Below are positions 16,571 through 25,111 of a stretch of 64,000 nt of DNA, in pieces (the stretch's first letter is position 1; each line of letters begins with the position of its first letter). The stretch spans positions 1,364,001-1,428,000 of the forward strand of contig NZ_CP058566.2 of assembly GCF_014672715.2 (NCBI RefSeq). Direction: 5' to 3'. The notes under the pieces are model-generated. The model did no database searches, was not told where the DNA came from, and saw nothing but the letters and a program-made list of their open reading frames with translations. Origin of the DNA: Dehalogenimonas etheniformans (lineage in GTDB: Bacteria > Chloroflexota > Dehalococcoidia > Dehalococcoidales > Dehalococcoidaceae). The position numbers and the translations under genes are program-made.

Positions 16571-17509
16571 TTAAGGTATGAAGTTTTTGGATTTCAGGTA
16601 ATCCCGGGCTACGGCGGCAGCGCCCCGGCCTTCCACCTGAATCTGAGCGTTCAGCGTCTGGAGAGTCAGCAGATCGAGGGTGGCAAAAACGGGATTCAAA
16701 ATTGTCGCCAGTTCGGGATATTTATCGAATACAACACCACGAACGATCGGCGCGGGAGCGTAGTAAGGTTGGGCATGCCGGTTGTCATCGAGGATCAACA
16801 AGCCCAGCGCTGCCAGGTCGCCGTCGGTCCCGAAGGCCATAGCCGCGTTCACGCCGCTGGTCCCCTCAGCGGCCGCTTTCTCAGTTGTCGCAGTTCCGCC
16901 GGTGGAGACGACTACCTGCTGATCGGGCCTTAAACTGAAGCCATAAGCAGCCTCGAAGGCCGGTAAAGCGACCTGGCTGGTCAGGAATTCTTCTGAAGCC
17001 GCCAGCTTGAATACCCCGCCGTTGTTGATATAGGCTGCCAAATCATCCATTGTTTTCAGGTTATTATTATCGGCGAATGTCTTGGTCACGGCGATGGCCC
17101 AAGTGTTGTTGGCCGGAGCAGGCTGCAGCCAAATGACATTATTGGCAGTTTTATCCAGTTCTTTGACCTTCTGGTATCCCGCATTGAAGTCCTGCCACAC
17201 CGGAGAATCCGCCAGGTTGAAAAAGAAAGCGCCGTTGCCGGTATATTCGGGATAAATATCGATTTCACCGTTGAGCAGGGCTCTTCGGACGATAGGAGTC
17301 TGCCCGGTAGCAGAACGATCATTGACAGTGAAACCGTAATCCCTGAGCATGAGTATGATAATTTGCGCCAGCAGAGTTCCCTCGGTGTCAACCTTTGAAC
17401 CGACGGTGATAGGTCCCTTGGTCGTGGTAGAAACAGGGGCATTGCCGCAACCCGAGAACGACAGAGCGAGAATTATTGCCGTTAAAAGGATCAGGAACCT
17501 GATTTTCAT
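16571..17509 (-). CDS. Glycine betaine/choline-type ABC binding protein (OpuCC/OsmF-like), lipoprotein
   Basis: About 312 residues. A lipoprotein signal ends in L-S-F-S-G-C-G, followed by the mature OpuAC-like fold: I-T-V-G-S-K-V-D-T-E-G, E-I-D-I-Y-P-E-Y-T-G-N-G, and a second-lobe G-V-V-F-D-K-Y-P-E-L. The Y-P-E-Y-T-G stretch is typical of the choline/betaine-binding group. The ATG at 17509 is chosen because the mapped promoter (TACAAT at 17552-17547) would start the mRNA near 17540, downstream of the alternative start at 17548. First gene of a four-gene operon. Confidence 0.9.
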   Translation of the reverse strand: MKIRFLILLTAIILALSFSGCGNAPVSTTTKGPITVGSKVDTEGTLLAQIIILMLRDYGFTVNDRSATGQTPIVRRALLNGEIDIYPEYTGNGAFFFNLADSPVWQDFNAGYQKVKELDKTANNVIWLQPAPANNTWAIAVTKTFADNNNLKTMDDLAAYINNGGVFKLAASEEFLTSQVALPAFEAAYGFSLRPDQQVVVSTGGTATTEKAAAEGTSGVNAAMAFGTDGDLAALGLLILDDNRHAQPYYAPAPIVRGVVFDKYPELATILNPVFATLDLLTLQTLNAQIQVEGRGAAAVARDYLKSKNFIP

Positions 17510-17546
17510 TCGCGAATTCCGTCTGTTATTCAAGCTTTCCGTTCTC

Positions 17547-17574
17547 ATTGTAGGTGATTGATAAATGAGGTCAA
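17547..17574 (-). promoter_or_regulatory. Promoter of betaine-type importer operon
   Basis: Minus strand: TTGACC (17574-17569), 16 bases, TACAAT (17552-17547). It lies about 40 bases upstream of the binding-protein ATG. Confidence 0.6.
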
Positions 17575-17621
17575 AACGTATGTTTGCGCCTTCTTAGACC
17601 GATAAGGCATAATTCCCGCAA

Positions 17622-17705
17622 ATGGTGATTGTGCTTATCAGCGCGGTTGTTGTCATCTACCTGGCGGTATGGGTCATCGCCGGCGTGTACCGTCACCTGC
17701 AGTAA
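17622..17705 (+). CDS. 27-residue single-helix membrane peptide
   Basis: A short open frame from ATG 17622 to TAA 17705 encodes 27 residues. Residues 2-22 are almost all Val, Ile, Leu and Ala with two Trp/Tyr at the interface, and the tail Y-R-H-L-Q is basic, so it would insert as one helix with a cytoplasmic C-terminus. A possible promoter TTGCGC-N18-CATAAT (17584-17613) ends 8 bases before the ATG. No Shine-Dalgarno sequence is evident. It ends 22 bases before the radical SAM gene and may be its leader peptide or a real small protein. Confidence 0.4.
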   Translation: MVIVLISAVVVIYLAVWVIAGVYRHLQ

Positions 17706-17727
17706 GGTCGTTCTCGGAGAATTCTGT

Positions 17728-19143
17728 TTGAAAATCCTTCTGGTCAATCCAGCCCGCAAGCATCTTGCCACCTTCGGCCATCACAGTGTTTTCCCCAACA
17801 GCCTGCTCTATATCGGGGCGGTGCTGGAGAAGGCGGGGCACGATGTGCGTATTTACGATAACCAGGTGGACCTTCGCGGGCCCAAGGATTTCATCGATTG
17901 GGGACCGCAACTTGTAGGCTTTTCCGTCCTGTCCGGTCCGAACATCGCTGAAGCCATCCAGCAGACGAAGGAATTCAAAAGGTATTTGCCGGACGTGAAA
18001 ACGGTCTGGGGGAATGTCCATCCGAGCGTCCTGCCGCAACAGACGATCGCCGAAGAATTTATCGATTATCTTTGCGTTGGCGCCGGCGAATATATGATGG
18101 CCGAATTAGCCAGCCACCTGGAAACCGGTTCACCCTCGATCGATAAGATCAAAGGGCTGGCCTGGAAGGATGATGGTAAAGTCGTTGTCAACGCGCCGAG
18201 CGAATTCATTAAAAATCTGGACGACCTCCCAGATCCGGCATGGCATTTGATCGACGTGCCGAAATACTGGGAAAAATCCCTCAATACCTCGCGTGGGTGC
18301 CCCAGCAAATGCACCTTCTGCTACTCGCCGCTCTTCTACAGAGGCTACTCCGGCGACCTGTCCGCTGCCCGTATCGTTTCCCAAATCGAGCATCTTCATA
18401 CAACCTATGGAGTGAAGTTTGTACGTTTCTTCGAGGACACCTTCACCTGTAACCGCGAGCGTTTGCGTGAGTTCTGCAGGTTAATGATCGAAAAGAAAAT
18501 GCCGGTGCAATGGGACTGCGACTCGAGAATCGGACTGTCAGACGAGGATATCGGTCTGATGTCCAAAGCGGGCTGCGTCAGTGTGGGGCTGGGCATCGAG
18601 AGCGGTTCACCCAGGATCATCAAGTTCATCAAAAAAGGCATCACAGTGAAAGCTGTCGAGGAGACGATTGAACGCCTAGCCCGCCACAAGATTATGCCTC
18701 GCCTCTACTTCATCGCCGAACTGCCCACAGAGACCGTTGAGGAGTTTAAGGAAACGCAAGATCTCATCAAGCGACTGGACAAGCCTCCGTACCAGTACAT
18801 GCCTTACAATCCCTTCCCGGGAACCGCACTCTATGAGTATTGCCTTAAAGAGGGTTTGCTTAAGGAGCCTGCAAGCCTGGCAGAATGGGCGAACGTTGTG
18901 ACACTGCGCGCCATCAACCCCAGATACCTGCTCGTACCTCCTGTGCTTTTGGATAAAGCCCTCGACGACCTGCGCGACATGTATTTCCTGCGCCCGTTGC
19001 GCTTTGCCCTGCGCCATATGCCACTCTATTTCACCCGTTTGAAGCCATGGCCTAAGGAATTGTGGAAAGGCATAAAGCGGTTCATCCTCTATTTCAATAC
19101 TCGGCCGGTGGCGGAGGGAAAATTACGAGGGCAATTACGTTAA
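17728..19143 (+). CDS. B12-binding radical SAM protein (paralogue 1)
   Basis: About 471 residues. The N-terminal cobalamin-binding Rossmann domain (about 1-140) begins L-L-V-N-P-A-R-K. The radical SAM domain has the [4Fe-4S] motif in S-R-G-C-P-S-K-C-T-F-C-Y (C-x3-C-x2-C, about 190-197). G-L-G-I-E-S-G-S-P-R is the SAM-binding strand. Such enzymes carry out radical methylations or rearrangements; the substrate is unknown. The start is the TTG at 17728 with GGAG upstream; the frame from 17629 adds 33 unrelated residues. The next gene but one encodes corrinoid salvage, which fits a cobalamin cofactor. Confidence 0.88.
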   Translation: MKILLVNPARKHLATFGHHSVFPNSLLYIGAVLEKAGHDVRIYDNQVDLRGPKDFIDWGPQLVGFSVLSGPNIAEAIQQTKEFKRYLPDVKTVWGNVHPSVLPQQTIAEEFIDYLCVGAGEYMMAELASHLETGSPSIDKIKGLAWKDDGKVVVNAPSEFIKNLDDLPDPAWHLIDVPKYWEKSLNTSRGCPSKCTFCYSPLFYRGYSGDLSAARIVSQIEHLHTTYGVKFVRFFEDTFTCNRERLREFCRLMIEKKMPVQWDCDSRIGLSDEDIGLMSKAGCVSVGLGIESGSPRIIKFIKKGITVKAVEETIERLARHKIMPRLYFIAELPTETVEEFKETQDLIKRLDKPPYQYMPYNPFPGTALYEYCLKEGLLKEPASLAEWANVVTLRAINPRYLLVPPVLLDKALDDLRDMYFLRPLRFALRHMPLYFTRLKPWPKELWKGIKRFILYFNTRPVAEGKLRGQLR

Positions 19144-19147
19144 TCTA

Positions 19148-19192
19148 GATTGAGATTCTTCCCCTTCGCTTCGCTCAGGGCCAGAATGACAA
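19148..19192. repeat. Short intergenic repeat-like element
   Basis: The stretch CTTCGCTTCGCTCAGGGCC followed by AGAATGAC resembles a family of short palindromic fragments scattered between genes in many bacterial genomes. It fills the gap between the two radical SAM genes. Only one copy of this exact type is in the window; a related one lies at 21430. Confidence 0.35.
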
Positions 19193-19209
19193 ATTGAAAA
19201 AATGAGCCA

Positions 19210-20622
19210 ATGCGCGTCTTATTAGTCAACCCTGCCAAACGTTTCGAAGGTTTCCTCGGTAAAACGAGGTCTCTGCAGCCGACAGTATTGCCCAATTCTC
19301 TACTTTTCATTGGCGCGGTTCTGGAGCGCGGCGGCCACCAGGTCATGATCTGGGACCAACAGGTCGACGCACGGCAACCGGCAGATTTCTTCAAGTCCCT
19401 CAATCCGCAACTCGTTGGGTTCTCCGTTTCGGTCGGGGGAATCATCTATGAGGCTATCGCGCAGTCGATAGAATTCAAGCGCCTAGATCCCTCGATAAAA
19501 GTGGTCTGGGGGAACGTCCACCCGAGTATGCTCCCCGAGCAGACCCTGGCCGAGGATTATGTAGACTACGTAGTCATCGGCCCCGGGGAGTACACAATGC
19601 TGGAATTGGTGGACCACCTCGAAAAACGGCAGCCATCCGACCTGTCGAGTATCAATGGCCTCGCATTCAAAAATGATCGCAAGGTCATCATCAACCCCGA
19701 CCGACCCTTCATCCAAAACCTCGACGAACTGCCGGACCCAGCCTGGCACCTGGTGCCGATGGAGGATTACTGGGAAAAATCCCTGAACACCTCCCGCGGC
19801 TGCCCCAGCAAGTGCATCTTTTGCTACAACCCGCCCTTTCATAAGGGCCAACTCGGCGAATTCTCCGCCGAACGCATCGTGTCCCAGATGGAGACCCTCA
19901 AGAAGAGCTACGACGTGCCGCTCTTCCGCTTCTTCGAGGACGATTTCTGCCACAACCGACCGCGGCTGCATCGGTTCTGCAAGCTGGTCATCGAAAAGAA
20001 AATGAAAATCCGCTGGGACTGCGACGCGCGCGCCGGCCTAACTGAGGAGGACGTACGGCTAATGAAGCAAAGCGGCTGCGCTTCAGTCGGCTTCGGCGTG
20101 GAGAGCGGTTCGCCGCGGCTGCTGAAATTCATCCGCAAGACAGCCAAACTCGAGGACATCAAGCAGACGTTCAAGCTCCTCGTCAAATACAAGATCCTGC
20201 CCAAGCTGTACCTGATCTCGGAACTGCCGACCGAAACCGTCGCGGACTTCGAGGCTACCAAGAATCTCATAAAAGAACTCGGCAACCCGCCATACCAGTA
20301 TGTCTCCTTCCTGCCCTACCCCGGGACCGAGCTTTATAACTACTGCATCGCTCGCGGCCTTGAGCCCCCGAAAACGACCGAGGAATGGGCGGCTTTTATA
20401 TCGCAACCTGATTGCGGCGCCCGGTGGTCCGAAGTGCCCAAAGAAATGACCGCCGCTTTCAAGCGAAAGCTGGTAAAATACTACTTCTGGCGGAGGACGT
20501 TCTTCGCTCTGCGGCACGGAATGTTTTCCTTCTATATCCCCGTCAACCCAAGCGCGAAGGAGTTCTTCCGCGTCATCCGATTCTGGTGGAGGTATTATGT
20601 CACCCGACCCTTGTACGGCTGA
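19210..20622 (+). CDS. B12-binding radical SAM protein (paralogue 2)
   Basis: 470 residues and clearly homologous along its length to the gene upstream: same V-N-P-A-K start, same N-V-H-P-S loop, same N-T-S-R-G-C-P-S-K-C-I-F-C-Y iron-sulfur motif and G-V-E-S-G-S-P-R-L-L-K-F-I-R block. A recent tandem duplication with separate start signals and a repeat between the copies is the simplest history. The ATG at 19210 has only a weak ribosome-binding site. It overlaps the cbiZ gene by 26 bases, which suggests coupled synthesis with corrinoid salvage. Confidence 0.88.
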   Translation: MRVLLVNPAKRFEGFLGKTRSLQPTVLPNSLLFIGAVLERGGHQVMIWDQQVDARQPADFFKSLNPQLVGFSVSVGGIIYEAIAQSIEFKRLDPSIKVVWGNVHPSMLPEQTLAEDYVDYVVIGPGEYTMLELVDHLEKRQPSDLSSINGLAFKNDRKVIINPDRPFIQNLDELPDPAWHLVPMEDYWEKSLNTSRGCPSKCIFCYNPPFHKGQLGEFSAERIVSQMETLKKSYDVPLFRFFEDDFCHNRPRLHRFCKLVIEKKMKIRWDCDARAGLTEEDVRLMKQSGCASVGFGVESGSPRLLKFIRKTAKLEDIKQTFKLLVKYKILPKLYLISELPTETVADFEATKNLIKELGNPPYQYVSFLPYPGTELYNYCIARGLEPPKTTEEWAAFISQPDCGARWSEVPKEMTAAFKRKLVKYYFWRRTFFALRHGMFSFYIPVNPSAKEFFRVIRFWWRYYVTRPLYG

Positions 20623-21415
20623 TTCAAAAAATCCTGTGTCGAAAATCACATACCGTGAGCATTTGGGCGAGTTTCACGGCACCAAAGCCGAGATCATCGG
20701 CCACTGCGTCTGGGACTACCCCGCCAACACCCTGGTCCTCCGCCTGCCGCAGCCCAAGTGGGTCCTGTGCGCTTACCAGGGTTACCGCAAGGTTACCTCC
20801 GTGCTTAACTGCTTCCACCCGCCGGAATCCTGGCGCGCCGTTGACAATACTAACCGCACCTATTGGGAATACACGCGCTGGATCCACCGCGAGATGCTGA
20901 AGCAAGTGGCCCCCGGTGAAAAGACGGCGCTTCTTTTCACCGGCGTAGACATGCACAAGCACGTTGTGGTCGAGGAGACATTTGAGGAATTGTGGGTGCA
21001 AGCCTGGGTCACCGCCGGCGTCAAGACCAATGCCCTTAGGATAGGCAGGGATGCCGCATATGGAATCGAACGAAAAGGACTATGGCAGCCTTTCGATCAT
21101 AAGGAGCCACCCCAGCCCGGCACTATCAACATCATCGTCCTCACCTCCTCAGACTTAGGACAAGCAGCCATGGCAAGCAGCTTTATTACAATCACCGAGG
21201 CCAAGACCGCAGCCCTCCAGGATCTGGACATTCGAAGTTCCTACAATCCCAAATTGCTCGCGACGGGGACCAGCACCGATCAGGTCTGCGTTGTTCCGGG
21301 GAATGGCGATCGATGCTTCTATGTATCGGGTCAGGTCAAATTGGGCGAGTTGATTGCCCGGGCTGTCACCCGCGGTGTTACCGAGGCTATCAATAAAGTG
21401 CGAGGCCAAGGATAA
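20597..21415 (+). CDS. cbiZ: Adenosylcobinamide amidohydrolase
   Basis: 272 residues. CbiZ hydrolyses the aminopropanol arm of adenosylcobinamide to adenosylcobyric acid so that scavenged corrinoids can be rebuilt with a new lower ligand. Family marks seen are A-A-Y-G-I-E-like core, I-N-I-I-V-L-T-S, and L-A-T-G-T-S-T-D-Q-V-C-V-V-P-G-N-G near 235-250, corresponding to the A-T-G-T-x-T-D block. The ATG at 20597 has GGTGGAGGT upstream and lies inside the end of the radical SAM gene. No cobalamin riboswitch was seen upstream. The N-terminal 15 residues are not typical and could be trimmed. Confidence 0.85.
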   Translation: MSPDPCTADSKNPVSKITYREHLGEFHGTKAEIIGHCVWDYPANTLVLRLPQPKWVLCAYQGYRKVTSVLNCFHPPESWRAVDNTNRTYWEYTRWIHREMLKQVAPGEKTALLFTGVDMHKHVVVEETFEELWVQAWVTAGVKTNALRIGRDAAYGIERKGLWQPFDHKEPPQPGTINIIVLTSSDLGQAAMASSFITITEAKTAALQDLDIRSSYNPKLLATGTSTDQVCVVPGNGDRCFYVSGQVKLGELIARAVTRGVTEAINKVRGQG

Positions 21416-21429
21416 TCGTTGTCCCACTA

Positions 21430-21465
21430 ACCGTTTCGTGTTTCGACAAGCTCAAGACGAACGGA
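21430..21465. repeat. Short imperfect-hairpin intergenic repeat
   Basis: CCGTTTCGTGTT at the left pairs imperfectly with AAGACGAACGG at the right across TCGACAAGCTC. The core resembles the widespread TCGACAAGCTCAGGACGAACGG-type intergenic element. Together with the element at 19148 it brackets the second radical SAM gene and cbiZ. Confidence 0.4.
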
Positions 21466-21478
21466 ATACAATAAAAAC

Positions 21479-22957
21479 GTGAAACACCGCGGCGGCAAAC
21501 TCCTAACCAAGTCCAAATTCATGGCCGGGCTACAATGCCCACGCTATTTGTGGATTTATGTTAACGATCCCAGCCGCATCCCCCAGCCAAACCTTATCAC
21601 CCAACACACCTTCGATCAGGGGCACGAAGTCGGGGAGATAGCCAAAAAGCTCTTCCCCGGCGGGCTCGACATGTCGAACCTGGGCTTTCGGGAAATGCTA
21701 TCGGAGACCTCGGCGCGTCTAACAGATCGGAAACCCATCTTCGAAGCTGCTTTTCAGTGTAATCAGCTATACGCCCGGGTCGATATCCTGAATCCGTCCG
21801 GTGATGACGGCTGGGACATCGTCGAGGTCAAGAGCGCTACCGAAGTAAAAGACGAAAATATCGCCGACGTAGCCTTCCAGCGTTACGTAGCGGAGCGGTG
21901 CGGGTTAACGGTAAACCGCTGTTATCTCGTCCACATTAACCGTGAATACATCAGACAGGGCGAGATCGACCCGGCCGGGCTTCTGATGTCTGAGGATATC
22001 ACCGAACGCGTTGCCGAGGTCATAGGCGGCATGGCTGATATGGTGGAGGACATGCTCCAGACTATATCCGGTGATTGCCCCGATTCGGTTATCGGTCGAC
22101 TTTGCGATTCACCCTACATTTGCCCGCTAAAAGACGGATGTTGGGCGTCGCTGCCGGAACATCCGGTCAGCGACCTTTACCGCATCGGATCGAAAATGGA
22201 TGACCTATTGAAACGCGGCATCACTTCGATCCGCGAGATTCCAGCAGGATTTAAATTAAACGAGAAGCAACTCATCCAGAAAACCTGCGTCGAGTGCGGT
22301 CAGCCCTATCTTGAAACCGATAAAATAGTCGATTTCCTTGCGGATTTGAAGTATCCGCATTACTTCCTCGACTTTGAGACTTTTGCGACTGCTATACCGA
22401 TGTTCGATGGAACCAAGCCTTTCCAACCCGTCCCGTTTCAATTCTCGCTGCATACTGTTGCGTCGCCATCATCTGGAGTTGAACATAAGTATTTTCTTGC
22501 CAGAGGACCCGGCGACCCGCGTCGAGAGTTCATCGAAGCGCTAAGCTCCTGTCTCGGAGAAGAAGGTTCAATTATTGTTTACAACCAGAGCTTCGAAGAA
22601 GGGGTCCTGGAAAAGTTAGCTGAGGCTTATCCTGAATACCAGAACTGGATCGAGAATGTTATATCACGGATGAAAGACTTGATCATTCCCTTCAGGAATT
22701 TTAATTACTATCACCCGAACCAGTGCGGCAGCGCTTCGCTCAAACACGTTCTGCCATCGATCGCAGGCATCACTTATGAAGGCATGAACATAGCTGAAGG
22801 GCAAACCGCAAGTCTGAAATTTATGGCTGCCGCATTCGGTGAGATTTCAGAACCTGACCGGCAAACGATCTTCAACGATCTTCTCGAATACTGCGGCCAG
22901 GATACGTACGGCATGGTACGCATAGTGGAGGAACTGAGGAAATTGGTCGTGTCTTAA
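21479..22957 (+). CDS. DUF2779 protein: Cas4-like nuclease fused to DEDD exonuclease
   Basis: 492 residues. The N-terminal half resembles Cas4/RecB-type nucleases: Cys20 in Q-C-P-R-Y-L-W, the nuclease core V-D-I-L-N followed by E-V-K-S, and a Cys trio in C-D-S-P-Y-I-C-P-L-K-D-G-C near 205-220. These four Cys could hold an Fe-S cluster. The C-terminal half (about 300-490) has D-F-E-T-F, V-Y-N-Q-S-F-E-E and a late C-G-Q-D-T-Y-G-M, as in DEDD 3'-5' exonucleases. Role is unknown; repair or defence are both possible. The start is GTG at 21479 without a clear Shine-Dalgarno sequence. Confidence 0.8.
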   Translation: MKHRGGKLLTKSKFMAGLQCPRYLWIYVNDPSRIPQPNLITQHTFDQGHEVGEIAKKLFPGGLDMSNLGFREMLSETSARLTDRKPIFEAAFQCNQLYARVDILNPSGDDGWDIVEVKSATEVKDENIADVAFQRYVAERCGLTVNRCYLVHINREYIRQGEIDPAGLLMSEDITERVAEVIGGMADMVEDMLQTISGDCPDSVIGRLCDSPYICPLKDGCWASLPEHPVSDLYRIGSKMDDLLKRGITSIREIPAGFKLNEKQLIQKTCVECGQPYLETDKIVDFLADLKYPHYFLDFETFATAIPMFDGTKPFQPVPFQFSLHTVASPSSGVEHKYFLARGPGDPRREFIEALSSCLGEEGSIIVYNQSFEEGVLEKLAEAYPEYQNWIENVISRMKDLIIPFRNFNYYHPNQCGSASLKHVLPSIAGITYEGMNIAEGQTASLKFMAAAFGEISEPDRQTIFNDLLEYCGQDTYGMVRIVEELRKLVVS

Positions 22958-22977
22958 AAAGATCCGATTTCCTAAAA

Positions 22978-23010
22978 GAAACGAGGCCCTCGACTTGAAG
23001 GCCTCGTTTC
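22978..23010. terminator. Bidirectional terminator
   Basis: An 11-bp perfect stem (22978-22988 with 23000-23010) with A- and T-rich flanks on both sides, between the convergent DUF2779 and SIMPL genes. Confidence 0.8.
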
Positions 23011-23029
23011 TATTTGAAGGGAGGAGGAG

Positions 23030-23773
23030 CTAATTGATGTTGTAGATGACCTGAACGGAAACAGTCAGGTCGGTATCGCCGGGAAGAATAGGAGTCGTAG
23101 AACCGGCAGCTCCGGCTTTCGAATCAAAGGACGGCGGAAGAACCCGGGCGGCGGTACTGGAAGAATCACTGACGTAGCTGACAGAACCCAGGGACACTCC
23201 GGTAACACGGGCGATCTGTTCAGCCTTGGCCTTGGCATCGAGAAGAGCAAGTTCACGAGCTTGATCGATCGCTTTAGTGGGATCATCCACAGAGAATGCG
23301 ATGCTATTGACGCGGACAGCATCACCTGCGGCGGCGACGGAAGCGTCGATGATTTTACCGGCGTTGGCGATCACCCGGACTTTTACGACGACCGTGTTGG
23401 TCACCTGGTAACCCCGGATAACGGGAGTGCCGATATCTTTGGTGTAATCATAAACTGGATAAATATTGAAGTTCTGTGTCTTGATGTCCTTGTCGGCTAT
23501 GCCCTGAGTCTTCAGAACGTTAATCAGCGCATCCATGGCGGCTGAGGCTTTTTGATTGGCATCGGCAAGCGTCGCTGATTCGACTTGAACTCCGAGAGAC
23601 AGGTTGGCAACATCGGGAACAACGGTCACTTTACCTTCACCCGAAACCCAGATTCCGACTTGCTGAGTGGTGTTGACGAGTTCACCAGATTGAGCAGCCG
23701 TAAATCCCATGACACCCATCCCGACAGCGAAGATGGCAATCGCTATCAGGGCTCCCAAGATACCCTTTTTCAT
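23030..23773 (-). CDS. SIMPL-domain (DUF541) exported protein
   Basis: About 247 residues. A signal peptide or N-terminal anchor (about 4-25) precedes the SIMPL domain, recognised by V-S-G-E-G-K-V-T-V-V-P-D-V-A, Q-N-F-N-I-Y-P-V-Y-D-Y and G-Y-Q-V-T-N-T-V-V-V-K-V-R. These proteins form oligomers at the cell surface; bacterial function is mostly unknown. AAAGGAG precedes the ATG at 23773, which excludes the longer frame from 23809. Confidence 0.88.
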   Translation of the reverse strand: MKKGILGALIAIAIFAVGMGVMGFTAAQSGELVNTTQQVGIWVSGEGKVTVVPDVANLSLGVQVESATLADANQKASAAMDALINVLKTQGIADKDIKTQNFNIYPVYDYTKDIGTPVIRGYQVTNTVVVKVRVIANAGKIIDASVAAAGDAVRVNSIAFSVDDPTKAIDQARELALLDAKAKAEQIARVTGVSLGSVSYVSDSSSTAARVLPPSFDSKAGAAGSTTPILPGDTDLTVSVQVIYNIN

Positions 23774-23889
23774 GGCGGTTCTCCTTTTACAAATTTTTTG
23801 CGGTCTCAAGAAGTATAACGGCGCATTTTCAAATTAGTTAGTACAGTTTTCTTCCCAAAATTTGCATATGGGCTCGCAAAAACCGGTGG

Positions 23890-23995
23890 TATAATTAGCA
23901 AAAATAACAACGGAGGAACCGGCCCGAGCCTGGGGGCGAGCGCCATTTCACCGTTATCCCGAATCCGGCGCAAGCGTAGGGCTGAAAGTTCTGCG
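23890..23995 (+). promoter_or_regulatory. Promoter and long GC-rich leader of cfa
   Basis: TATAAT at 23890-23895 has no good -35. It is followed by about 100 bases of leader. A strong GGAGG (23912-23916) is 80 bases from the ATG and seems unused. The stretch 23916-23944 can fold (CGG/CCG, GGC/GCC pairs). The cfa frame is open upstream through the whole leader but lacks an ATG, GTG or TTG; an in-frame CTG is at 23930. It may hold a structured RNA or an unusual upstream start. Confidence 0.35.
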
Positions 23996-25111
23996 ATGAG
24001 CAACGAAAAGGGTATCGTCCGGCAGTTGTTCTCCGAAGCTGAGATCACTCCCGATGGGGATAACGTTTATGACCCCCAGATACACGATCCCCGGTTTTAT
24101 AAGCGAGTACTTCAAGAAAAATCCCTCGGCCTTGGGGAGGCCTACATGGATGGCTGGTGGGACTGCCAAAGCCTCGACCAGTTCTTCCATCGCCTACTAG
24201 CCGCGGATCTGGATAAAAAAATCAGGAACAATCCCAGACTGCTGGCTGCCTTCGCCTGGAATACCATCACCAATCCAGGCCGCAAATCCAAGGCATTTGA
24301 AATCGGTCAAAAGCATTACGACATCGGCAACGACTTGTACAGGGCGATGCTGGATAAACGCCTCACATACACCTGCGGCTACTGGAAAGACGCCGAAACC
24401 CTCGATGATGCACAGGAAAGTAAACTGGATTTGGTGTGCCGTAAAATCAATCTGCGGCCGGGGCAAAAGGTGCTGGACATTGGGTCCGGATGGGGATGTT
24501 TTATCAAGTTTGCCAGTGAGCGTTATGAAGCTGAGGCAGATGGCGTTACCGTCTCAAAGGAACAGAAAGCCCTTGCCGACGAGATGTGTTGCGGCATTCC
24601 AGCACGGACTCAACTTAAAGATTATCGAGACATTGACGGCAAATACGACCACGTGGTGTCCCTGGGGATGTTCGAACACGTCGGGCACAAGAATTATCGA
24701 GTGTTTATGAAAGCGGTAAATAGGGCCCTTAGCGATGGAGGATTGTTCCTTCTCCACACAATCGGGGGAAACAAATCAACCTCTGGCTCTGATCCCTGGA
24801 TCACCAAATACATCTTCCCGAACTCCATGATCCCATCAATGGCACAGATCACCAGGGCGATCGAAGGGCTATTTGTGTTGGAGGACTGCCACAGCTTTGG
24901 AGCAGATTACGATAGGACTCTCATGGCGTGGCATCGAAATTTCACCAGCAACTGGCCCAGCCTCTCGAATAAATATGATGAACGGTTCTACCGGATGTGG
25001 ACTTATTTCCTCCTCTCCTGCGCGGGATCATTCAGAGCGAGGAAAAACCAGTTGTGGCAACTGATCTTTTCAAAACGGGGAGTGGCGGGGGGTTACCGGG
25101 CAATCCGATAA
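23996..25111 (+). CDS. cfa: Cyclopropane-fatty-acyl-phospholipid synthase
   Basis: 371 residues. Cfa transfers a methylene group from S-adenosylmethionine to unsaturated acyl chains in membrane lipids. Evidence is the long match to the family: S-L-G-L-G-E-A-Y-M-D-G-W-W, H-Y-D-I-G-N-D-L-Y, the SAM loop V-L-D-I-G-S-G-W-G-C-F, F-E-H-V-G-H-K-N-Y and the C-terminal F-R-A-R-K-N-Q-L-W-Q. The length is near the family norm. The ATG at 23996 has no good ribosome-binding site although a GGAGG lies far upstream. Confidence 0.93.
   Translation: MSNEKGIVRQLFSEAEITPDGDNVYDPQIHDPRFYKRVLQEKSLGLGEAYMDGWWDCQSLDQFFHRLLAADLDKKIRNNPRLLAAFAWNTITNPGRKSKAFEIGQKHYDIGNDLYRAMLDKRLTYTCGYWKDAETLDDAQESKLDLVCRKINLRPGQKVLDIGSGWGCFIKFASERYEAEADGVTVSKEQKALADEMCCGIPARTQLKDYRDIDGKYDHVVSLGMFEHVGHKNYRVFMKAVNRALSDGGLFLLHTIGGNKSTSGSDPWITKYIFPNSMIPSMAQITRAIEGLFVLEDCHSFGADYDRTLMAWHRNFTSNWPSLSNKYDERFYRMWTYFLLSCAGSFRARKNQLWQLIFSKRGVAGGYRAIR

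Noticed and set aside
20400-20600. Possible cobalamin riboswitch upstream of cbiZ
   Set aside because: The region is coding sequence of the radical SAM gene and shows no B12-box consensus.
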